Source: Mariprofundaceae bacterium
Lineage (GTDB): Bacteria > Pseudomonadota > Zetaproteobacteria > Mariprofundales > Mariprofundaceae
Direction of reading: 5' to 3'
NCBI GenBank assembly: GCA_030950875.1
Contig: JAUZQS010000089.1
Coordinates: 1 to 6,618 of the forward strand
Length of the DNA: 6,618 bases
Made by a program: the position numbers and the translations under genes. Each line of letters opens with the position of its first letter. Positions within the stretch are counted from its first letter, which is position 1. The notes beneath the pieces were generated by a model, which was given only the letters and a program-made list of their open reading frames with translations, did no database searches and had not been told where the DNA came from. Positions 1 through 3,932 of this stretch are shown here, piece after piece.

Positions 1-1
1 A

Positions 2-73
2 GCTGATGAATTAACCGCCATACTTATCACTTGCGCCAAAAATGCTAAAAAGAAAAAGGCAGATAGAAAATGA
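2..73 (+). CDS. C-terminal tail of an upstream gene (partial)
   Basis: The frame starting at base 2 is open from the window edge to a TGA at 71-73, giving 23 residues that begin ADELTAIL and end in a lysine-rich tail (AKNAKKKKADRK). The stop overlaps the next gene's ATG as ATGA (70-73), which is typical of co-translated operon genes. Too little is visible to identify the protein. In operons of this layout the gene before DUF4391 is, as I recall, often a SNF2-type or other helicase, but that is inference from context and nothing in these residues proves it. Confidence 0.6.
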   Translation, partial: ADELTAILITCAKNAKKKKADRK

Positions 74-759
74 GTTCATCCTTCCACCTTCATCCTTCCG
101 CCTTTCACCCTTACGCCTTTCCGTCAGCGGCGTATTTTGGCCGTATGCTTGCCAAAGGTAAGATTTATGAGCGGGCGACCATGACCTCGGCTCTCAAAGC
201 TAAATTTGTTAATCAAATTGAGAAAATAGTGTGGCAATACAAACTCTCGCCTGAAACAATCAATCTGCTAGCAACGGCAGCCGTACCAGAAATTCAGGTC
301 TTTAACATTCTGTTAAAAGGCGATGATATTGACGAAATATTATTACGCACCATTGATCAGGTGATTCCTTTTCCCATCTATTTTCAGCTTATCAAACAAG
401 GTAAAGTAAAAGTAAAAGCGGCATATAAACATCCAAGCGGAACGAATAAAGATAATTGGCTCATTGAGCCTTATTTGGAAACAGAATGGATGAATCTTGA
501 TACAGATACCAACCCGCTACCCATAGCACTGGATTTGGAAAAGCTTTATGCGCTGATGCTTCAATCCTTGATTCCAAGTGAAATAGTGGAACAATCGCCG
601 CAAAGCTCGATTAAAGAGCAGGTGGACAGACTGAGCCAGTATAAAATCACGAAAAAAGCATACAATAGACTCAAAGCCAAACGAGACAGCGAAAAACAGT
701 TTAACCGAAAGGTTGAGCTCAATGCCCAGCTTAAAATAATCAAAAAAGAATTAGAATAA
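70..759 (+). CDS. DUF4391 domain-containing protein, RM-associated
   Basis: This 229-residue protein resembles the DUF4391 family, whose members sit beside helicase and RM genes; the family's biochemical role is not known to me. Family-like blocks are FPSAAYFGR near residue 17, KIYE at 31-34, VWQYKLSPETINL at 54-66, PEIQVF at 73-78 and the hydrophobic stretch IPFPIYFQL at 99-107. The C-terminus (about 183-229) is strongly basic and probably coiled-coil, with EKQFNRKVELNAQLK at 208-222. There is no signal peptide or membrane segment, so it should be cytoplasmic. The ATG at 70 overlaps the upstream stop and has AAGG at 56-59. The next in-frame ATG codons (142 and 181) would cut into the conserved block, and no GTG or TTG lies between, so 70 is the best start. 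Residues 2-16 are encoded by a 7-base repeat array and look like an added extension. A 22-base gap separates it from mod. Family call fairly sure, function unknown. Confidence 0.8.
   Translation: MSSSFHLHPSAFHPYAFPSAAYFGRMLAKGKIYERATMTSALKAKFVNQIEKIVWQYKLSPETINLLATAAVPEIQVFNILLKGDDIDEILLRTIDQVIPFPIYFQLIKQGKVKVKAAYKHPSGTNKDNWLIEPYLETEWMNLDTDTNPLPIALDLEKLYALMLQSLIPSEIVEQSPQSSIKEQVDRLSQYKITKKAYNRLKAKRDSEKQFNRKVELNAQLKIIKKELE
75..124 (+). repeat. Degenerate heptanucleotide repeat array (TTNNNCC)
   Basis: Five adjoining 7-base units read TTCATCC (75-81), TTCCACC (82-88), TTCATCC (89-95), TTCCGCC (96-102) and TTTCACC (103-109). After one extra C at 110 come TTACGCC (111-117) and a weaker TTTCCGT (118-124). 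The array begins two bases after the upstream stop codon and lies inside the first codons of the DUF4391 gene, where it encodes a His/Pro/Phe/Ser-rich leader. Short degenerate heptamer repeats of this kind are known from intergenic DNA of several bacterial groups; here one appears to have been read into a protein. Confidence 0.75.
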
Positions 760-771
760 TTTAAGGCAGGA

Positions 772-777
772 TAAGGA
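772..777 (+). promoter_or_regulatory. Ribosome binding site for mod
   Basis: TAAGGA ends four bases before the ATG at 782, a slightly short but workable spacing. It supports 782 as the mod start. The 22-base gap holds no room for a separate promoter, so mod is probably expressed from the upstream transcript. Confidence 0.6.
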
Positions 778-781
778 AACC

Positions 782-2662
782 ATGGAAAAGTTAGACTTAC
801 AAACCCCGAACTTCACCGATGAAAATATAAAGAAATTGGCAGCCCTGTTTCCCAATTGTGTAACTGAAAGTCGTGATGACAAAGGCCGAGTAAAAAAGGC
901 CATTGATTTTGATCTGCTCAAACAAGAGTTGACAGAGAACATTGTTGATGGCCCTCGTGAACGCTATCAAATCAATTGGCCGGGCAAGCGTGAATCACTA
1001 ACCACTGCCAATACACCAATCAACAAAACGCTGCGCCCTTGTCGTGAAGAGAGTGTGGACTTTGATACAACTCAAAACCTTTATATCGAAGGTGACAACC
1101 TTGAAGCCTTAAAACTGCTGCAAGAAAGCTATCTGGGTAAAGTAAAGATGATTTATATCGATCCGCCCTACAATACGGGAAAGGACTTTGTATATAAAGA
1201 CAACTTCGCTGTGAGTAAGGCAGAATATGAATTAGATAGCGAACAGAGGGACAAAGATGGTAGACGTTTGGTTGCAAACCCTGATTCAAATGGACGTTAT
1301 CATTCAGACTGGCTGAGCATGATGTATCCACGCTTAAAGCTTGCTCGAAACTTACTGAAAAAAGATGGGGTTATTTTTATTAGTATTGATGATGGAGAAC
1401 AAGCAAATGTAAAAAAACTTTGTGATGAAATCTTTGGAGAGCAAAACTTTCAAGCAAATGTCGCATGGCAAAAACGTTATACTCGAAGCAATAACACTGT
1501 AGATTTCACAACAGTTGTTGAACATATAATTGTATATTCAAAATCATCAAAATTTATTGTAAACCTGTTGCCAAGGTCTGAAGAGGCTGATGCTAGGTAT
1601 ACCAATACGGATAAAGATAAAAGAGGAGTATGGAAAGGGGCTTCTTTTCTGAATCCCGCAACGCCATCTCAACGCCCCAACCTTTGTTACCCCATTGAAA
1701 ATCCAAATACTGGCCAAATTACACACCCAACTACTAATGCTTGGCGACGTTCAAAAGAAGAGTATGAAAGATTAGCAGGTGAAAATCGTTTGTACTGGGG
1801 TATAGATGGATCTCAACCAGTACCTTCAGTAAAAATGTTCCTTTTTGAGGCAAGGGGCTTGACCCCCGTTAATTTCTGGGAACATGGGTATGCAGGTAAT
1901 ACAGATCAAGGAACTGCAGAGCTACAAAATTTATTGGGTTCAAAGGTGTTTGACAACCCTAAGCCAAGTAAACTCATATATCGCTGCCTTGAGCACGGGA
2001 CTAATAAAAATGACATTACTCTCGATTTTTTTGCAGGGTCAGGGACTACCGCACATGCTGTCATGCAGCTTAATGTAGAAGATAACGGAAACCGAAAATT
2101 CATTATGGTTCAACTCCCTGAACCTTGTGATGAAAAATCTGAGGCTTTCAAAGCGGACTACAAGACTATTGCTGAAATAAGTAAGGATCGTATCCGTCGT
2201 GCAGGTCAAAAAATCAAAGCTGACCATGCTGACAAAGAAGGCATTGAAAGTTTAGAGATTGGTTTCCGTGTCTTAAAAGTTGCTAACTCCAATATGAATG
2301 ATGTGTATTACGCTCCCGATGATGTGAACCAAGACAGTTTGAAATTTATGGAAAAAAACATCAAAGATGATCGCACCGCAGAGGACTTACTCTTTCACGT
2401 CTTGCTGGATTGGGGCTTGGATTTAAGTGCAAAGATTGTGAAAGAAGAAATCCAAGGCAAAGTCGTTTATTTTTTGAATGATGATGACTTGGCCGCCTGC
2501 TTTGATGATGGGGTGAACGAGGCGTTGGTGAAAGCCTTAGCCAAGCGCAAGGTGATGCGTGTAGTGTTTAAGGATACGGGTTTTGCCAAAGATGAAATCA
2601 AAGACAATGTAGAGCAAATCTTTAAGCAATTATCCCCTGAAACCGAAGTGCGGGCAATCTAA
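782..2662 (+). CDS. mod: Type III RM modification subunit (adenine-N6 DNA methyltransferase)
   Basis: Mod transfers a methyl group from S-adenosylmethionine to adenine N6 in an asymmetric site and supplies specificity to the Mod-Res complex. The catalytic motif DPPY is at residues 127-130 within MIYIDPPYNTG, and the SAM-binding motif FFAGSGTT is at 416-423. The order DPPY first, FxGxG second, is that of beta-class enzymes, to which Type III Mod proteins belong. The conserved YIEGDNLEAL (101-110) and SIDDGEQANVK (201-211) blocks flank DPPY. The stretch between about 225 and 395 should contain the target recognition domain. At 626 residues it matches known Type III Mods (roughly 600-680), so it looks complete, with no frameshift. 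I see no tetra- or pentanucleotide tract like those that phase-vary mod genes in Haemophilus or Neisseria. The target site cannot be read from sequence. Its stop shares one base with the fic start. Confidence 0.95.
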   Translation: MEKLDLQTPNFTDENIKKLAALFPNCVTESRDDKGRVKKAIDFDLLKQELTENIVDGPRERYQINWPGKRESLTTANTPINKTLRPCREESVDFDTTQNLYIEGDNLEALKLLQESYLGKVKMIYIDPPYNTGKDFVYKDNFAVSKAEYELDSEQRDKDGRRLVANPDSNGRYHSDWLSMMYPRLKLARNLLKKDGVIFISIDDGEQANVKKLCDEIFGEQNFQANVAWQKRYTRSNNTVDFTTVVEHIIVYSKSSKFIVNLLPRSEEADARYTNTDKDKRGVWKGASFLNPATPSQRPNLCYPIENPNTGQITHPTTNAWRRSKEEYERLAGENRLYWGIDGSQPVPSVKMFLFEARGLTPVNFWEHGYAGNTDQGTAELQNLLGSKVFDNPKPSKLIYRCLEHGTNKNDITLDFFAGSGTTAHAVMQLNVEDNGNRKFIMVQLPEPCDEKSEAFKADYKTIAEISKDRIRRAGQKIKADHADKEGIESLEIGFRVLKVANSNMNDVYYAPDDVNQDSLKFMEKNIKDDRTAEDLLFHVLLDWGLDLSAKIVKEEIQGKVVYFLNDDDLAACFDDGVNEALVKALAKRKVMRVVFKDTGFAKDEIKDNVEQIFKQLSPETEVRAI

Positions 2663-2664
2663 TG
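2660..2664 (+). other. TAATG stop-start overlap between mod and fic
   Basis: The mod stop TAA (2660-2662) shares its last A with the fic ATG (2662-2664). The bases just upstream contain no convincing Shine-Dalgarno sequence, so fic is probably translated by ribosomes that have just finished mod. That would tie the Fic protein level to Mod synthesis. The overlap is visible; the coupling is inferred. Confidence 0.6.
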
Positions 2665-3768
2665 GCGAAACCTTATGCTCCCAATGCGCTTCCTTTAGAT
2701 GGCTTGGATTATAAACTGCTCTTGCCTCTGGTAGGCCAAGCCAATGCCGCACTTGCCCGGTATGATGGTTTGCTTGAAGGCATCACCAACCCATCCATTA
2801 TGCTTTCACCGTTAAGCAATGAAGAAGCCGTGCTTTCTTCTAAAATTGAAGGCACACAAGCAACCGTTGATGAGGTGTTGGAACACGAAGCAGGCTTGCT
2901 AAAAGATGGCGAGAAATCAAAAGACATTCAAGAAATCTTAAACTATCGTGCTGCACTGTTTGCAGCATCAGATTATCTGAAAGAGCGCCCGATTACATTG
3001 TCTTTTCTGCGTGAAACACACAAAATATTGCTCAACAGCGTGAGAGGAAAAGACAAAACACCTGGGGAATTTAGAAAAGAGCAAAACTGGATTGGTAAAG
3101 CTGGTTGCAACATCGAAGAGGCTTCATTTGTTCCGCCTAACCCCCTTCAACTTCCTGACTATTTGGAGCGACTACAAAAATATATAGCTGGTGATGATAT
3201 TGACATATTATTACAGGTTGCCGTTGTACATGCGCAATTTGAGTTGCTTCATCCTTTTAATGATGGAAATGGGAGAATAGGACGGCTGCTTATACCGCTA
3301 TTTTTATATCAAAAGAAAAAATTATCCCAGCCTATGTTTTATCTTAGCGCATATTTGGAACGCAATCGGGAAGAGTATTACCAGCGTTTACGCAATATAT
3401 CACATGAAAATGATTGGAATGGATGGATAGTGTTCTTTTTAAAGGCGATTATTGAGCAAGCAAGAATAAACACTCAAAAAGTTCGTGCAATCATGAGCTT
3501 GTATGAAACAATGAAAGGACAAATATTATCGATAACGCATTCACAATACAGTATACAGGCTTTGGATGCGATGTTTAACCGCCCAATTTTTAAAACTACT
3601 GATTTCACCACGACAACAGGTATACATAAGCCAACAGCAATGAATTTATTGCGACAATTAAAAGAGGCAAAAATATTAAACACCCTACAAGAGGCAAGTG
3701 GTCGTAGAGCTGCGGTATTATGTTTTCCACAATTGATTAATATTGCAGAAGGGAAAGATATTTTATGA
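2662..3768 (+). CDS. Fic-domain protein adenylyltransferase with intrinsic inhibitory motif
   Basis: Fic enzymes usually move AMP from ATP onto Ser, Thr or Tyr hydroxyls of target proteins, and some reverse this. The core motif HPFNDGNGRIGR is complete at residues 197-208, with catalytic H197 and the phosphate-binding GNGR. The inhibitory motif [S/T]xxxE[G/N] is present as SSKIEG at 59-64, with E63 as the expected blocking glutamate, which makes this a class II (N-terminally inhibited) Fic. TPGEFRKEQNWIG (133-145) and SFVPPNP (155-161) match the region before and around the target-docking flap. The C-terminus, about 295-350, reads as a winged helix (TTDFTTTTGIHKPTAMNLLRQL). The 368-residue length and layout match the SoFic type from Shewanella. 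It is cytoplasmic, without signal or membrane segments. Its target is unknown; lying between mod and res, it might modify an RM subunit or act as a toxin-like guard, both inferences. Base composition falls from about 49% GC near its start to about 33% at 3301-3420. Confidence 0.93.
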   Translation: MAKPYAPNALPLDGLDYKLLLPLVGQANAALARYDGLLEGITNPSIMLSPLSNEEAVLSSKIEGTQATVDEVLEHEAGLLKDGEKSKDIQEILNYRAALFAASDYLKERPITLSFLRETHKILLNSVRGKDKTPGEFRKEQNWIGKAGCNIEEASFVPPNPLQLPDYLERLQKYIAGDDIDILLQVAVVHAQFELLHPFNDGNGRIGRLLIPLFLYQKKKLSQPMFYLSAYLERNREEYYQRLRNISHENDWNGWIVFFLKAIIEQARINTQKVRAIMSLYETMKGQILSITHSQYSIQALDAMFNRPIFKTTDFTTTTGIHKPTAMNLLRQLKEAKILNTLQEASGRRAAVLCFPQLINIAEGKDIL

Positions 3769-3932
3769 TTGCTTTTGTGTATCGTTTAATAACATCTAAT
3801 TCACTTGTGTATCGAAAATCACCATTAGCGATACACAACGGGTTTTGTGTACTCCGTAATGACTTCAAATGCTTTTGTTGTCGTTCACTTAATGTATCGG
3901 ACACACAAGCTATAGAAGGACTATTGGTATGA
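3765..3932 (+). CDS. Possible small ORF bridging fic and res (55 residues)
   Basis: An uninterrupted frame runs from an ATG overlapping the fic stop (ATGA, 3765-3768) to a TGA overlapping the res start (ATGA, 3929-3932). AAGGGA at 3749-3754 lies ten bases upstream and could serve as its ribosome binding site. The product would begin MIAFVYRLITSNSLVYRKS and is cysteine-rich in the middle (C28, C36, C38, C39). VYR recurs at residues 5-7 and 15-17, because the underlying DNA repeat TTGTGTATCG recurs 30 bases, or ten codons, apart. I do not recognise the product, and it has no clear helix or membrane pattern. Against a gene: it is short, the frame could stay open by chance, and the DNA is full of inverted repeats that suggest a regulatory or inserted element. 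In favour: the exact tiling at both ends. Confidence 0.35.
   Translation: MIAFVYRLITSNSLVYRKSPLAIHNGFCVLRNDFKCFCCRSLNVSDTQAIEGLLV
3775..3908 (+). repeat. Cluster of direct and inverted TTGTGTATCG repeats at the fic-res junction
   Basis: Identical direct copies of TTGTGTATCG lie at 3775-3784 and 3805-3814, with starts exactly 30 bases apart. A perfect inverted copy CGATACACAA is at 3829-3838. A partial direct copy, TTGTGTACTCCG, is at 3845-3856, and a partial inverted copy, CGGACACACAA, is at 3898-3908. GCTTTTGTGTATCGTT (from 3771) also resembles GCTTTTGTTGTCGTT (from 3871), so the 3' part looks like a diverged, shortened duplicate of the 5' part. The density suggests protein-binding operators, an RNA structure, or the remains of a small palindromic element. 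Confidence 0.7.
3805..3838 (+). promoter_or_regulatory. Perfect 10-bp inverted repeat, possible hairpin or operator
   Basis: TTGTGTATCG (3805-3814) and CGATACACAA (3829-3838) pair perfectly around a 14-base spacer. No T-run follows the right arm (the next bases are CGGGTTTTGTG), so a Rho-independent terminator is unlikely. The right arm can instead pair with TTGTGTA at 3845-3851, giving a 7-bp stem with a 6-base loop (3832-3851). The two hairpins exclude each other, an arrangement seen in attenuators and RNA switches. A DNA operator for a dimeric regulator is equally possible. Confidence 0.5.
3914..3920 (+). promoter_or_regulatory. Ribosome binding site for res
   Basis: AGAAGGA lies eight bases before the ATG at 3929, a near-ideal spacing, and settles the start of res. 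Because res has its own strong site, it can be translated independently of fic, unlike fic with respect to mod. Confidence 0.75.

Noticed and set aside
731..760. Possible promoter before mod (TTAAAA and TAGAAT)
   Set aside because: The boxes are only 15 bases apart and lie in the coding end of DUF4391 in AT-rich DNA; the operon arrangement makes a separate promoter unnecessary.
1020..1331. 103-codon open frame on the minus strand inside mod
   Set aside because: It lies fully within the conserved DPPY part of mod, on the opposite strand, without a recognisable domain or ribosome binding site; it is a shadow frame.
1411..2358. Seven-base homopolymers in mod (A at 1411-1417, T at 2026-2032, A at 2352-2358) as phase-variation tracts
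   Set aside because: Runs of seven are ordinary in AT-rich coding DNA, and the phase-variable mod genes I know of use longer tetra- or pentanucleotide arrays.
3829..3851. Rho-independent terminator between fic and res
   Set aside because: The stems are AT-rich and are not followed by a run of T, so efficient termination is unlikely.
3911..3916. TATAGA as a -10 box for res
   Set aside because: It is too close to the res ATG for a normal leader, overlaps the ribosome binding site, and has no -35 box at proper spacing.
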